Assembly: GCF_001610875.1 (NCBI RefSeq)
Contig: NZ_CP011272.1
Location: 1 to 64,000, forward strand
Source: Pirellula sp. SH-Sr6A
GTDB lineage: Bacteria > Planctomycetota > Planctomycetia > Pirellulales > Pirellulaceae
Length of the DNA: 64,000 nucleotides
Direction of reading: 5' to 3'
This document shows positions 52,659 to 62,511 of this stretch, in pieces. Each line of letters starts with the position of its first letter. Within the stretch, counting starts at the first letter, position 1. A model generated the notes under the pieces. The model had not been told where the DNA came from and ran no database searches. It saw only the letters and a program-made list of their open reading frames with translations. Position numbers and translations under genes: made by a program.

Positions 52659-54110
52659 ATGACGCGAAATACGCTTGGTGAAGCACGGACAAAAATCGTC
52701 GCAACAGTTGGCCCCGCCTGTGAGGATGAATCGATCCTCGCGGAGCTTGTCAACCACGGAGTTGATATCTTTCGAATCAATGCAGCGCATGGAACACAGG
52801 CCGATTACGCGAGGGTTCTCGAAAAGATCGTACGGGTGCGCGAGAAGACCGATTTCCCAGTGGGAGTGCTTCTCGACTTGGCCGGCCCGAAAATTCGACT
52901 CGGAACACTCTTCGACCAGGAGCCCCTCGACGTTGAAATCGGGACCGAGGTCACCTTCGTCCGCGGGGAAACTCCTAAGAGCCGGTACGAATTGACTAGC
53001 AACTACACGAAGCTGATCGATGAACTGAATCTTGCGGATCGCGTCATGCTCGCCGACGGCATGATTTCGATGCAAGTGATCGAGAAGCAAAAAGATGCTG
53101 TCCGCTGCGAAGTGAACGTGCGTGGTACGATCCGTTCGAAGCAGGGGATCAATCTTCCTGGCACATCTCTCTCGGTTTCGTCGATGCGCCCTGAGGACGT
53201 AGACAATGCACTCTGGGCTGCCAAGAATCACGTTGACTTCATCAGTTTGTCATTCGTTCGTTCGGCGCAGGATGTTCTCTCCTTGAAGAACTTGCTCGCC
53301 TCGATGGATGCCACCGCGCTCGTGATTGCGAAGATCGAGAAGCGAGAAGCGCTGGAACAACTGGAAGAGATCGTCGATGCGGCCGATGGAGTCATGGTCG
53401 CTCGTGGCGATTTGGGGGTCGAAATCGATGTCGCCGATACACCGGTCGCTCAAAAGCGGATCATCCAAGTCTGCCGTGAGAAGCTCAAGCCGGTGATAGT
53501 CGCGACCCAGATGTTGGAAAGCATGCATCACAACCGCCGCCCCACGCGTGCGGAAGCGAGCGATGTCGCCAATGCGATCCTCGACGGAGCGGACGCCTGC
53601 ATGCTCAGCGGGGAAACGGCGATCGGTGACTATCCTGTTATCGCGGTCGACACGATGAATAAAATCATGTTGAGCACCGAGAAGCTTCTCAAAACGCAAC
53701 CAAACGAATCGAAAACGCGATTCTTTAGCCGAGTGCACCCGGTAACGTCTGCGGTGACTCACAACGCGGCGAATATTGCTGAAGCCATCGAAGCCAAGTT
53801 GGTGGTTGTCGCCAGCCGATCTGGCGGAACGGCTTGGGTGAAAGCGAAGCAACGGAATTATATTCCAACGCTCGGTGTGAGCGACTCGGATCACACGCTT
53901 CGGCGCATGTGTTTGTTCTGGGGCATCATGCCTCACAAAGTGCAGAATTTGGACAATCCAGAGATTCTCATGGATGAGGTTACTGCTTGGGGGGTATCGA
54001 GGGGGATTTTGAGTCCCGGTGATCGTGTGGTCTATGTGACGGGCACTGGATTGCTTCACAACACCCACAATTTGCTGGTTGTGCACGAAGTTCCTCCGAT
54101 CAAATCTTGA
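52659..54110 (+). CDS. pyk: Pyruvate kinase
   Basis: 483 residues; final step of glycolysis, transferring phosphate from PEP to ADP. Core motifs are present: ARTKIVATVGPA, GVLLDLAGPKIRLG, FVRSAQDV, the catalytic Lys in ALVIAKIEKREAL, the metal site VARGDLGVEID, and NAILDGADACMLSGETAIG. The canonical RLNFSHG segment is changed to FRINAAHGT. A C-terminal allosteric domain is present. It follows the quinone oxidoreductase and precedes a beta-propeller gene by 33 bases. Confidence 0.96.
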   Translation: MTRNTLGEARTKIVATVGPACEDESILAELVNHGVDIFRINAAHGTQADYARVLEKIVRVREKTDFPVGVLLDLAGPKIRLGTLFDQEPLDVEIGTEVTFVRGETPKSRYELTSNYTKLIDELNLADRVMLADGMISMQVIEKQKDAVRCEVNVRGTIRSKQGINLPGTSLSVSSMRPEDVDNALWAAKNHVDFISLSFVRSAQDVLSLKNLLASMDATALVIAKIEKREALEQLEEIVDAADGVMVARGDLGVEIDVADTPVAQKRIIQVCREKLKPVIVATQMLESMHHNRRPTRAEASDVANAILDGADACMLSGETAIGDYPVIAVDTMNKIMLSTEKLLKTQPNESKTRFFSRVHPVTSAVTHNAANIAEAIEAKLVVVASRSGGTAWVKAKQRNYIPTLGVSDSDHTLRRMCLFWGIMPHKVQNLDNPEILMDEVTAWGVSRGILSPGDRVVYVTGTGLLHNTHNLLVVHEVPPIKS

Positions 54111-54143
54111 TCCCGATTCCGTTGACCAGAAGGTAGGAACAAC

Positions 54144-55331
54144 ATGTTAAATGCACGCGACGCATTTTTTACCTTGCACCGAAACGGGCTGCTAATCGCT
54201 TTTGGCATCGTCGCGTCGTGTGTGCTGGGAGCCACGGCAGAGCGAGGAGCCAAGGCGGACGATTGGGCTGTCGTTCGCGGAAATTCTCAAGGGACTGGGG
54301 TTGCAACTGGAAAGCTTCCCAAAGAGCCCAAAGTTCTTTGGGAGTTTAAGACCGAAGACGATCAAGCAGGATTTGAAGGGACGCCGGTCATCGCAGGGGG
54401 GAAAGTCTTCCTAGGGGATTTCCAAGGGAACGTGTACGCGCTCGATCTCGCCACGGGCCAAGTCGTGTGGAAAGTCAAAGCGAAGGAAGGGTTCGTGGCC
54501 GCAGGGGCTATCCAGGGCGACTATCTCGTCATGGGTGATTTTAGTGCCAACATCTATTGCTATCGCGTTCACGATGGATCCGAGGTTTGGACCGGAGAGT
54601 TGGATCAAGCCATCGTGAGCGGAGGCAACTTCGTCGGCGACGAGGTCTTGCTTTCCAGCGACTCGGGATCGCTCTACGCTCTGGACTTGAAGTCCGGCAA
54701 GCAGCGGTGGACCTACGCGACGGGTGACCAACTTCGATCGACCGCTAGTCTTTGGAACCAAATTGCGTTGTTGGGTGGCTGCGATAGCAAGTTGCATAAA
54801 ATCGATATCGCAAAGGGAGAGCCTGTGAGCGAAGGGGAGCCGTTGATGGCCCCGACGTTGAGCACCCCCAATATTATTGGCGACGTGGCCATCGTTCCCA
54901 CACAACCAGGAGTGGTGTTCGCTATCGACGCGAAAGCAGGAAAGATACTTTGGAGCTATGAGCCAGATGGGGGTGCAAACGCCGACATGCGAGCTTCCTC
55001 GGCGACGCTCGCCACTTGGAAAGATGGCACGCTAGAAGGGGTCGTCGTCGTTCCCAGTCGCAACAAGCGATTGATTGGTCTCGATGCGGCCACAGGCAAA
55101 TTGAAATGGGAAACTGTGTTGCGAAAGCGATCCGACGCATCCCCGGTCATCTGCGACGGACGAGCTTGGATCGGCGGTTCCGACGGGATGGTCTATGCGA
55201 TCGATATTGAGAGTGGAAAAGAAAGTTGGACGTATCAATTGAGCGGGCAGATCTTGGCTTCCCCCGCTATCGCCGATGGCAAGTTGGTGATTGCGACCGA
55301 GAAAGGAGCAATTGTTTGCTTCGGTGAGTGA
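54144..55331 (+). CDS. Secreted PQQ-like beta-propeller repeat protein
   Basis: 395 residues with a signal peptide (LLIAFGIVASCVLGATA). Six or seven propeller blades with the tryptophan-docking type pattern: KVLWEFKTED, TGQVVWKVKAK, DGSEVWTGEL, SGKQRWTYATGD, AGKILWSYEPDG, TGKLKWETVL and SGKESWTYQL. Such proteins may bind PQQ or serve as scaffolds; enzyme residues were not recognised. Together with pyk it may share a transcript, and the PII gene starts 37 bases later. Confidence 0.87.
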   Translation: MLNARDAFFTLHRNGLLIAFGIVASCVLGATAERGAKADDWAVVRGNSQGTGVATGKLPKEPKVLWEFKTEDDQAGFEGTPVIAGGKVFLGDFQGNVYALDLATGQVVWKVKAKEGFVAAGAIQGDYLVMGDFSANIYCYRVHDGSEVWTGELDQAIVSGGNFVGDEVLLSSDSGSLYALDLKSGKQRWTYATGDQLRSTASLWNQIALLGGCDSKLHKIDIAKGEPVSEGEPLMAPTLSTPNIIGDVAIVPTQPGVVFAIDAKAGKILWSYEPDGGANADMRASSATLATWKDGTLEGVVVVPSRNKRLIGLDAATGKLKWETVLRKRSDASPVICDGRAWIGGSDGMVYAIDIESGKESWTYQLSGQILASPAIADGKLVIATEKGAIVCFGE

Positions 55332-55368
55332 TCGCACCGTTCGCGAATCATTCCAGCAAGATTTCATC

Positions 55369-55683
55369 ATGAAGCAAGTCATCGCCATCATTCGTCCCTA
55401 CCTAGCGGAAAAACTTCTAGATCATCTCAAACTCGCTCCTCTCGAGGCGTTACAAGTATCCGAGGTGAAGGGGTTTGGCCGACAAAAAAGTTATTTGGAT
55501 CAGTATTCGTCGACCGAATTCTCCCTCTCCTTCCTCCCCAAGGTCGAGGTTACCCTGTGGGTCGATGACCTGAGATTAGAAGAGGTCCTGGATACCATCG
55601 TTCGCTCCACTCGGAGCGGTCGGATGGGGGACGGAAAGATCATGGTCTTGTCGACGGAGGATTGGGCTCCTCCCAGCCGATAA
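55369..55683 (+). CDS. Divergent PII-family signalling protein
   Basis: 104 residues from the ATG at 55369. It keeps the PII fold: MKQVIAIIRPYLAEKLLDHL, VKGFGRQKSYLDQYSSTEF (T-loop region with a Tyr), FLPKVEVTLWV, and GRMGDGKIMVLSTED at the end. The T-loop differs from GlnB/GlnK: the usual GHTEIYRGAEY is replaced by SYLDQYSSTEF, so partners and uridylylation are probably different. It stands 12 bases before the FhcB gene, suggesting a role in controlling the C1 pathway rather than nitrogen uptake. Confidence 0.82.
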   Translation: MKQVIAIIRPYLAEKLLDHLKLAPLEALQVSEVKGFGRQKSYLDQYSSTEFSLSFLPKVEVTLWVDDLRLEEVLDTIVRSTRSGRMGDGKIMVLSTEDWAPPSR

Positions 55684-55695
55684 CCGAGCTCCATC

Positions 55696-56973
55696 ATGAT
55701 CTGCAGCCTATGTTCCCTGCTCTGCGACCAACCAGTCCTGCATGACACGTGCCCCCGCCGCCTGCACGAACTCTCCCAATCCACGTCGCCAGCGAGGGAT
55801 GTGCTGTCTTCATCCCCAGCCTCGTTGAACGCGGTGTTGGGCTCGGCGACTTCGATTCACATCGGAGGCCGGTTTCATTCCGTCGAGACCAGCAGGGCCG
55901 CTATCCAACTCGCACGAGCCTATCAAGCTTCGATTGATGGATCCCATCCATCGGGAATGTTCGATGTGACGCAAGCCATCGCCGCCCACGGCGCTTATCT
56001 CACAACCTTAGCCGAAGCACGATCCACCAGCGACTGCTTGCTCGTCGTCAACCCGGAAGGGATGTTAGAGCACTTCCCACAACTCCCTGCGGTTCTGAAC
56101 AAGCATCTATTGGGTGGCGAATCCGGAATGGGTACCGAACACAGTAGTGCACCGAAGTCGGAGGCTTGCGTCATCCTCATCGGGAGTGGCGACGGGGAAC
56201 ATCGGAAGCGCTGGGGCCAGCACTTTTCCAAAGTCCTCGACGGTCCATGCGACTGCGAGTCGCTTCCTCAGGTTCTCACGGGACTCACTAGGCACGAGAA
56301 AGACACGGCCACTGGGCTTACGGCAAAAGCCGGGGGGGAGACGCAGGAGGAGTGGATGCAGCAGGTTCGCGGCGCAAAATATCCGGTAGTGATTTGGGGA
56401 AGCATCGCGCTGCCGATTCCTGCGATCGACTTGTGGGCAGAACGCATGCAGACGTGGTTTCTACAACATAACGAGCATTCGCGAAGCAGTGGTCTGATGC
56501 TGTCACCTCCTGCAAGTGTCTTCCAGCATACGTGTACGTGGCTGACGGGATTTCCTTCACGCCTCGATTTCGCAGCGGGAGTGATGCGTTGGGATCGCGC
56601 CGAAGCATCGACCGATCGATGGTTGGAAAGGAATCGAGACAATGAGAACGCCTTATTGATTTGGATTGACGAGTCCTCCGAAAGGGAACCGACCACCGCT
56701 TGGGGCGCCAGACCCGATGATCGAATGCAGGTGATTGAATTGGTTACACAGGATCGCGATTCGGATTCTGTGGAACTCGTTCCTGGGCGAAAGCGACTGA
56801 CTCGACAGCGCATTCCTATTGGACGGCCAGGTGTCGATTATCCGGCTACGGTTCTTCGAGCCGATCAGGTGGTCATGGCGTATCCCGAAGGAGATGCACA
56901 GCTTCGGCGCAAGGAATTGTTTCGATGCGATCGCTGGCTACAGAGCATGCTTCCGAAGGAGCCCCGGCAATGA
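55696..56973 (+). CDS. fhcB: Formyltransferase/hydrolase complex subunit FhcB-like
   Basis: 425 residues related to the B subunit of formylmethanofuran dehydrogenase. The opening MICSLCSLLCDQPVLH matches the CxxCxLLCDD opening of FmdB/FhcB, and later regions (ASLNAVLGSATSIHIGGRFH; YPVVIWGSIALPIPAIDLWA) fit its body. As in bacterial FhcB, the cofactor and cluster ligands of the archaeal enzyme are mostly gone. In the bacterial complex this subunit supports formyl transfer from tetrahydromethanopterin. It overlaps fhcA by ATGA and follows the PII gene. Confidence 0.72.
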   Translation: MICSLCSLLCDQPVLHDTCPRRLHELSQSTSPARDVLSSSPASLNAVLGSATSIHIGGRFHSVETSRAAIQLARAYQASIDGSHPSGMFDVTQAIAAHGAYLTTLAEARSTSDCLLVVNPEGMLEHFPQLPAVLNKHLLGGESGMGTEHSSAPKSEACVILIGSGDGEHRKRWGQHFSKVLDGPCDCESLPQVLTGLTRHEKDTATGLTAKAGGETQEEWMQQVRGAKYPVVIWGSIALPIPAIDLWAERMQTWFLQHNEHSRSSGLMLSPPASVFQHTCTWLTGFPSRLDFAAGVMRWDRAEASTDRWLERNRDNENALLIWIDESSEREPTTAWGARPDDRMQVIELVTQDRDSDSVELVPGRKRLTRQRIPIGRPGVDYPATVLRADQVVMAYPEGDAQLRRKELFRCDRWLQSMLPKEPRQ

Positions 56974-58649
56974 TCGTACATCTCAAGAATGGGTATTGCG
57001 TCGACGGAGTCGGGCTTTCTGCTCACCAGGATTTGTATTTGATCGATGGTGTGATCCATCGAACGCCACCCGATCGCATTCCAGATTCCATCTTGGACCT
57101 AAGTGGTCACGTGGTGATGGCGGGGGGAATCGATATGCACACCCACATCGGGGGTGGAAAAGTCAATTTGGCTCGTTTTCTACTCCCCGATTTGGTAGCG
57201 TGGGACACTTCCATGGGTGGGGCGAGGGAACCCGATCGCTGGACGGAGCAGCGTCCCCTCACATCGCCAGTACCACCTGCTAGTGAAATTGGATTGCGGT
57301 ATCTCGAGATGGGATACACGACCTGTTTCGAACCCGCTGTCCTTCCCGCAAACGCTCGGTATGCCCATCGCGAGATGGCTGATATCCCTTGGTTGGACAC
57401 GGGCGGCTATTTGATGCTGGGAAACGATCGCCTTCTGCTTGAATGGATGGCGCAGCGTGCTCCGCAATCGCAGATCGATGCTTATGTGGCGACGATGTTA
57501 CGGCTTCATCAATGCTGTGGAGTCAAGGTGGTCAACGCGGGTGGGATCGAGGCATTCAAATTCAACCAACGGCATTTGAATGTCGATCAAAAGGCCGCAC
57601 ACTATCCCATCACACCCCGGGATATTTTGTTGACGCTGGCTCGGGCTGTCGATGGTATTGGCCTACCGCATCCGCTCCATGTGCACTGCAGTAATCTGGG
57701 TATGGCAGGCAATATCGAATCCACGATGCAGACACTCGAAGCTGTCGAAGGGCATCGCATACACCTCACCCACGCTCAATACCATTGCTATGGAAAGAAT
57801 GGACCGCACGGGTACAGTTCCGAAGCCTCGCTTCTAGCCGAATATGTCAATTGGCATCCCCACGTCACGATCGATATCGGCCAAGTCTTGTTCGGCCAAA
57901 CCGTTACTCTTTCCGGAGACACGATGCACCAGCATCTCAACCGGACATTGGCTCGACCGCGTAAGGTGATCTTCCAAGATGCCGAATGCCAAGCTGGCTG
58001 TGGTGTTGTTCCCTTTCGATACCGACATGATCAGTATGTTCACGGACTGCAGTGGACCATCGGCCTGGAGCTCTGTTTGCGGATCCTGGACCCTTCGCGA
58101 GTCTTTCTCACGACCGACCATCCGAATGGCGGTCCATTCACCGCCTACCCGCACTTGATAAAACTCTTGTCCAATTACGATTACCGGATGTCGATCTTCG
58201 AGCAATTGCATCCCGATGTCCGGGCGACGAGCTCTCTGCCTTCGCTCAAACGGGAGTATTCGCTGGAAGAGATCGCAATGATGACACGTGCAGGCCCCGC
58301 TCGCATTCTCGGGCTTGCAGACCGAGGTACATTGGAAGACGGCATGCTAGCGGATATCGCGGTCTACGAAATGCAATCCGACCGGGCGGCCATGTTCAGT
58401 TCCCCAACTTACGTCTTTCGAAGGGGATTACAAGTGCTTGCACGTGATCGGCAGGTGGTAGTGCAAACGGGAACAGTTTTAAAGCAAACAGTCGTAGCGC
58501 CACTGGAGGTAGACACCCACTACCGAGACTTGATCGATCGCGCGTACTTATCCAGTTACGGCTACTCTCCCTCGTTTGTTGGAATCTCGACCGACGAACT
58601 GCGAGGAGAGTACAACGATGTCGTGGGTGTTGAACGTCGATCTCCTTGA
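56970..58649 (+). CDS. fhcA: Formyltransferase/hydrolase complex subunit A (formylmethanofuran dehydrogenase A)
   Basis: 559 residues from the ATG at 56970, which overlaps the fhcB stop. It is an amidohydrolase-fold enzyme that releases formate from the formylated carrier in the methanopterin pathway. Motifs: GGIDMHTHIGGGKVN (metal His pair), VVNAGGIEAFKF, HVHCSNLGMAGN, HLTHAQYHCYG and the metal Asp in LTTDHPNGGPF. The FhcD and FhcC genes are not in the window; the next gene is a convergent sulfatase. In planctomycetes this pathway detoxifies or oxidises formaldehyde. Confidence 0.9.
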   Translation: MIVHLKNGYCVDGVGLSAHQDLYLIDGVIHRTPPDRIPDSILDLSGHVVMAGGIDMHTHIGGGKVNLARFLLPDLVAWDTSMGGAREPDRWTEQRPLTSPVPPASEIGLRYLEMGYTTCFEPAVLPANARYAHREMADIPWLDTGGYLMLGNDRLLLEWMAQRAPQSQIDAYVATMLRLHQCCGVKVVNAGGIEAFKFNQRHLNVDQKAAHYPITPRDILLTLARAVDGIGLPHPLHVHCSNLGMAGNIESTMQTLEAVEGHRIHLTHAQYHCYGKNGPHGYSSEASLLAEYVNWHPHVTIDIGQVLFGQTVTLSGDTMHQHLNRTLARPRKVIFQDAECQAGCGVVPFRYRHDQYVHGLQWTIGLELCLRILDPSRVFLTTDHPNGGPFTAYPHLIKLLSNYDYRMSIFEQLHPDVRATSSLPSLKREYSLEEIAMMTRAGPARILGLADRGTLEDGMLADIAVYEMQSDRAAMFSSPTYVFRRGLQVLARDRQVVVQTGTVLKQTVVAPLEVDTHYRDLIDRAYLSSYGYSPSFVGISTDELRGEYNDVVGVERRSP

Positions 58650-58917
58650 ATAGGGACTGGTCACGTAAGTCGGTCTAGCTCGGGATGGTGTGCATTCCCG
58701 AGTTGGTCGATCGGCGTTTAACGGTCCGCTTTATGCATCCACGCAGCCGAAATACAATCGCAGGCGTCGCATGGTGTTGGAGTCGGCAGGACGGCTCCAA
58801 CCAGGTCTCGGAATGGGAATATGTGCGCGATTCGTTTGACGAAGTGATGAGCACGACCTGGGAGTACACCTTGGCAAAAGTGATACCATTGCCAGATCGA
58901 GCCATTCGCACGATCCG

Positions 58918-60441
58918 CTAGGGTTTAAGATCCTTTTGTTGCTTAAGGATTTCCTGGAGTGCAGCCACTTGTTCGGGATGTTCCGCGAAGAGGTTTTTCC
59001 GTTGCCCCAGATCGTCTCGAAGGTTGTAGAGTTCTCCCGCATGTGGGTTCGGCTCAAATCCCATTTGCTTGGTGTACCAATCAGGGACTTTGCTGATACC
59101 ACCTGACTTTGCGTCGATCAGCACCCAGTGCTCATGCCGGACCGCGTAGCCATTCGGATTGGTGTTATGGACTATGGTGGAACGTTTCGAGGGAGACTTG
59201 CCGGACAGGAACTTCCACTGGTCGATGCTATCTGAAGCAGATCCCTCAGGTATGGATGCGTCGACGATCCTGGCGATGCTCGCATAAAAATCGACTTGGC
59301 TCATCAATCCGTCTTGGACCATCCCAGCTGGAATTTTGCCTTTCCATCGCGCGATGGTCGGCACGCGATGCCCTCCTTCCCAAAGGTCTCGCTTGAGGCC
59401 GCGAAGTGGACCTGCACTTCGGTGACCAAATTTGCGGACTCGTTCGTACGCGTAATGTTCGGGGCCATTGTCCGCGCTAAAGAGGATCAACGTGTTGTCG
59501 AGTAGTCCCTTCTTTTCTAACGCTTCGATCACCCGTCCCACGGAGGCATCTGTCTGGGAAACGTAATCACCGTACCCACCGGCATTCGACGTTCCTTGAA
59601 AGGATTCCGTCGGAATAATCGGGGCGTGAGGAGAGGTGAAGGCGAAGTAAAGAAAGAACGGTTCGTCTCGCGATTGCCGATCGATCCACTCCTCCGCTTT
59701 CTTCGTAATCGTGGGCATGACAGCAAAGAAATCCCAATCTTTGACCGAGGGACCGGGACGGGCCTCCCAGTTGCCTTCGAGCGTGGAAGCGGTGATGTCG
59801 AGTGAAACAGTCGGAGGGGTAATGACTCGATCGTTCTCAAACCACGCATAGGGCGGGAAGTTCGGAACGTCGTCTCCAAAGTAGTAGTCAAAGCCGTGCG
59901 ACAACGGGCCACCGGGGATCGGTTGCGACCAATCGAAATCCTCGGACCAATATTCCACTTTTCCGGAATCGGGGTTTGAGCGAGGTTTCACACTTGGCTT
60001 CTGGATCGCATTCCAATCCCACCCAAGGTGCCATTTCCCGATACATGCTGTCTTGTAGCCTTTGGTTTTCAGTAACTCGGGAAGCGTCGTGGCATCCGCA
60101 TCGACCACGCTTGCATCGAACGAATTGACGATCCCATGAAATTTGCGCCAGTGATAACGACCTTGCAGCAACGCATAGCGACTGGGGGTACAAATCCCGG
60201 ACGAACTGTGGCAATCGGTAAAGCGCGTCCCTTCCGATGCGAGTCGATCCAGGTTGGGTGTTGGAATTTTCGAGTCTGGATTTTGGCAATGAAGATCGCC
60301 AAAGCCCATGTCGTCCGCGTAAAGGATGACGATATTGGGAAGCTTGCTCTCTGTTGCGTACGTCGGGCTACTCTCCGGGGCAGCTAAAGAGAAGAAGCTG
60401 GTGAGCGCGAATAGGGATACCAAGGGCGACCACTTCAACAT
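58918..60441 (-). CDS. Secreted arylsulfatase-type sulfatase
   Basis: 507 residues with signal peptide ([14 protein letters not shown]). The metal site is in [13 protein letters not shown] and the formylglycine motif is [16 protein letters not shown], with Cys84 the residue to be modified by a formylglycine-generating enzyme. Other family stretches: [12 protein letters not shown] and LFSADNGPE. Sulfatases are abundant in planctomycetes, which use them to strip sulfate from algal polysaccharides; the exact substrate is unknown. GAGG about nine bases before the ATG supports the start. Confidence 0.94.
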   Translation of the reverse strand: MLKWSPLVSLFALTSFFSLAAPESSPTYATESKLPNIVILYADDMGFGDLHCQNPDSKIPTPNLDRLASEGTRFTDCHSSSGICTPSRYALLQGRYHWRKFHGIVNSFDASVVDADATTLPELLKTKGYKTACIGKWHLGWDWNAIQKPSVKPRSNPDSGKVEYWSEDFDWSQPIPGGPLSHGFDYYFGDDVPNFPPYAWFENDRVITPPTVSLDITASTLEGNWEARPGPSVKDWDFFAVMPTITKKAEEWIDRQSRDEPFFLYFAFTSPHAPIIPTESFQGTSNAGGYGDYVSQTDASVGRVIEALEKKGLLDNTLILFSADNGPEHYAYERVRKFGHRSAGPLRGLKRDLWEGGHRVPTIARWKGKIPAGMVQDGLMSQVDFYASIARIVDASIPEGSASDSIDQWKFLSGKSPSKRSTIVHNTNPNGYAVRHEHWVLIDAKSGGISKVPDWYTKQMGFEPNPHAGELYNLRDDLGQRKNLFAEHPEQVAALQEILKQQKDLKP

Positions 60442-60551
60442 GTTCGGTTACCTCATTTATGTCGTCGAATCGGCTGTGATCGGAAGGGGTTCGAGTATAC
60501 TCTAATCCCTCTGCGAAGACCCCATCCCCATTCCCCCCTCCTAGAATCGCT

Positions 60552-61721
60552 ATGAAAACAACCTCTCGATCTCGTGCAAGCGGATTTGGAACTCTTCTTT
60601 CGCTGCCTTTTATCGCATGGGCGATCGCCATGAGTCCGTGCAATGCTCAACCCTTCTTCTTAGGCGGGTACGGCGACGGGATTTACAGTAGCCACCTTCA
60701 TCAGGATGGTTCGATGGATGCCCCCAAGCTATTGGCGAAGCAGACCAACGCTTCGTTCTTCTGCTTGCATCCACGATTGCCAATGATGTATGCCGTGACG
60801 GAGACCATGCGGGACGATCCCAACCACCCCGCGGCGGTTGTCGCTTATCGATTTGATGCGAATGCTATGCACGAAAAGCGGCTACCGGTCTTCGAGGAAG
60901 TGAATCGTCAAAGGATCGATGGCGACATCCCTTGCCATGTCACCACCGATAGTCAAGGACGCTACTTGGTCATTGCCAACTACACGAATGGATCTGTCGT
61001 CGTCTTTCCGATTCAAAATGATGGATCGATAGGCAAAGAGAGTTGCAACGTCGTGCACACGGTCGTTGAGGGAAAGAAGCGATCGAACGGCCATTGCAGT
61101 GCCTTTTCGCCTGACGATCGTTTCGTACTGGTTTGTGATTTGGGCCTTGATCGAGTATTTGTATACGAGATGGACTACGAAACAGGCAAACTCAAACCCG
61201 GTGCTTTTCCGTTTCTTGAGTTGCCAGCGGGAGCAGGTCCCAGGCACTTGAGTTTTCATCCGGATGGCAATCGCGTTTTCATCATCAACGAAACCAACCT
61301 GACGATGACATCTGCCGATTGGGATGCGGCTAATGGACGCCTGAAGGCGATTCATCACGAGCCAACGGTACCTGAGGGGGTGGATCGCAAAGGTTTTTCG
61401 ACGGCCGAGGTTCTTGTGCATCCATCGGGGAGGTATGTATACGGTAGCAATCGGGGCCATGACACGATTGCCGTGATGAAATTGGATCGTGATTCGGGAC
61501 GGATCGAACGGATAGCCACCGTCCCAACTCTTGGTAAGACGCCAAGAAACTTCCGATTCGATCCAACAGGCAAATGGTTGTTGGCTGAGAACCAGACCAG
61601 TGACACGATCTACACATTTGCCGTGGACTCAGAGTCCGGGCACTTGACTCCGACGCAGAAGAAAGTGGAGGTGAAAGCCCCTGCTTGCATTCGATTTCTG
61701 TCCGCGAATCCCACCAAGTAG
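60552..61721 (+). CDS. Secreted lactonase-family beta-propeller (6-phosphogluconolactonase-like)
   Basis: 389 residues with a signal peptide (LLSLPFIAWAIAMSPCNA). Lactonase (YbhE-type) motifs: FFLGGYGDGIYS near the start, HVTTDSQGRYLVIANYTNGS, DLGLDRVFVYEMD, GPRHLSFHPDG and GKTPRNFRFDPTGKWLLAEN. The cytoplasmic family hydrolyses 6-phosphogluconolactone, but export here suggests another sugar lactone or a different role. It is divergent from the sulfatase; joint use on extracellular sugars is possible but not shown. Confidence 0.88.
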   Translation: MKTTSRSRASGFGTLLSLPFIAWAIAMSPCNAQPFFLGGYGDGIYSSHLHQDGSMDAPKLLAKQTNASFFCLHPRLPMMYAVTETMRDDPNHPAAVVAYRFDANAMHEKRLPVFEEVNRQRIDGDIPCHVTTDSQGRYLVIANYTNGSVVVFPIQNDGSIGKESCNVVHTVVEGKKRSNGHCSAFSPDDRFVLVCDLGLDRVFVYEMDYETGKLKPGAFPFLELPAGAGPRHLSFHPDGNRVFIINETNLTMTSADWDAANGRLKAIHHEPTVPEGVDRKGFSTAEVLVHPSGRYVYGSNRGHDTIAVMKLDRDSGRIERIATVPTLGKTPRNFRFDPTGKWLLAENQTSDTIYTFAVDSESGHLTPTQKKVEVKAPACIRFLSANPTK

Positions 61722-61750
61722 GTCACACTTCGGTGGATCGTCAGAATCCG

Positions 61751-62371
61751 CTAGGGGCGAGTAGATGGGGAGTTCGGCGTTTCTCCGATGTTCCTTAGGT
61801 AGTTCGCGATCGCGTCATCGCATTGCGACTTCAAGGATTCCGGGGAGTCCGAATTCATAGCGATTTCGCAGAGTTCCGGCAAAATGGCGTAATGGCTATC
61901 GATGGCTTGTTGTTGAACAATGGGCCAAAAAACCTTTGCCAACTCTGCATGGGCGGTGGACCATTCGTCCCAGTGGCAATTGGAGTCCACACCGGGGGCT
62001 TCCAGGAGTGTTTGGAGGATGGACGGAGGACGCTGTTCCGATTCTGCCCCTGCGGTGACTTGAAGAATATCCCATCGCGGATTGGATGTGGGGGCTGTCA
62101 GGTGCTGGAGCACCGGTTTGGTGACCCGGGAGCTCGCGGTTCCCAGCGCTGTTGCCGAAAGTCGGATTTTGGTCCCCGGAATACGGCGGTAGGAAAAGGT
62201 TCTCGTTTGGAAGGTTTGGGGGGAGAATTCCGTGCCGGTGATTTGGGTCCCCACCAATAAATAGAGGGAAAGGAAGAGCAAACCCACTATAAAGATCAAA
62301 ATGGCGGAGACTGAAAGGAGCCGCTTGGTACCGGCAGGGGCTTTTGGCGACGTTTTCGATTGCAAATTCAT
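61751..62371 (-). CDS. Membrane-anchored protein of unknown function
   Basis: 206 residues from the ATG at 62371 (GGAG five bases upstream; a second ATG is at 62401). A polar N terminus is followed by one strong transmembrane helix (SAILIFIVGLLFLSLYLLVG); the rest is probably periplasmic. The outer part has the motif-free stretches SYRRIPGTKIRLSATALG and WDEWSTAHAELAKVFW. No family recognised. It is divergent from scpB. Confidence 0.6.
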   Translation of the reverse strand: MNLQSKTSPKAPAGTKRLLSVSAILIFIVGLLFLSLYLLVGTQITGTEFSPQTFQTRTFSYRRIPGTKIRLSATALGTASSRVTKPVLQHLTAPTSNPRWDILQVTAGAESEQRPPSILQTLLEAPGVDSNCHWDEWSTAHAELAKVFWPIVQQQAIDSHYAILPELCEIAMNSDSPESLKSQCDDAIANYLRNIGETPNSPSTRP

Positions 62372-62511
62372 GGCCACTCCGATCTTTCCGTGCGATCGCA
62401 TCGGGTCTGGATCCCAAACCGGTTTGAGCGGTATCTTACGGGAGTGGACGGGAGGCCTCCAGTCCACGGTCGTGGAAAGGCAGCCAGTAGATCGGTCCCA
62501 GGAGAGTGGAT

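Noticed and set aside
58685-58921. Plus-strand frame of 78 residues between fhcA and the sulfatase
   Set aside because: No motif, odd composition rich in Arg and Trp, and its end overlaps the convergent sulfatase stop; treated as non-coding.
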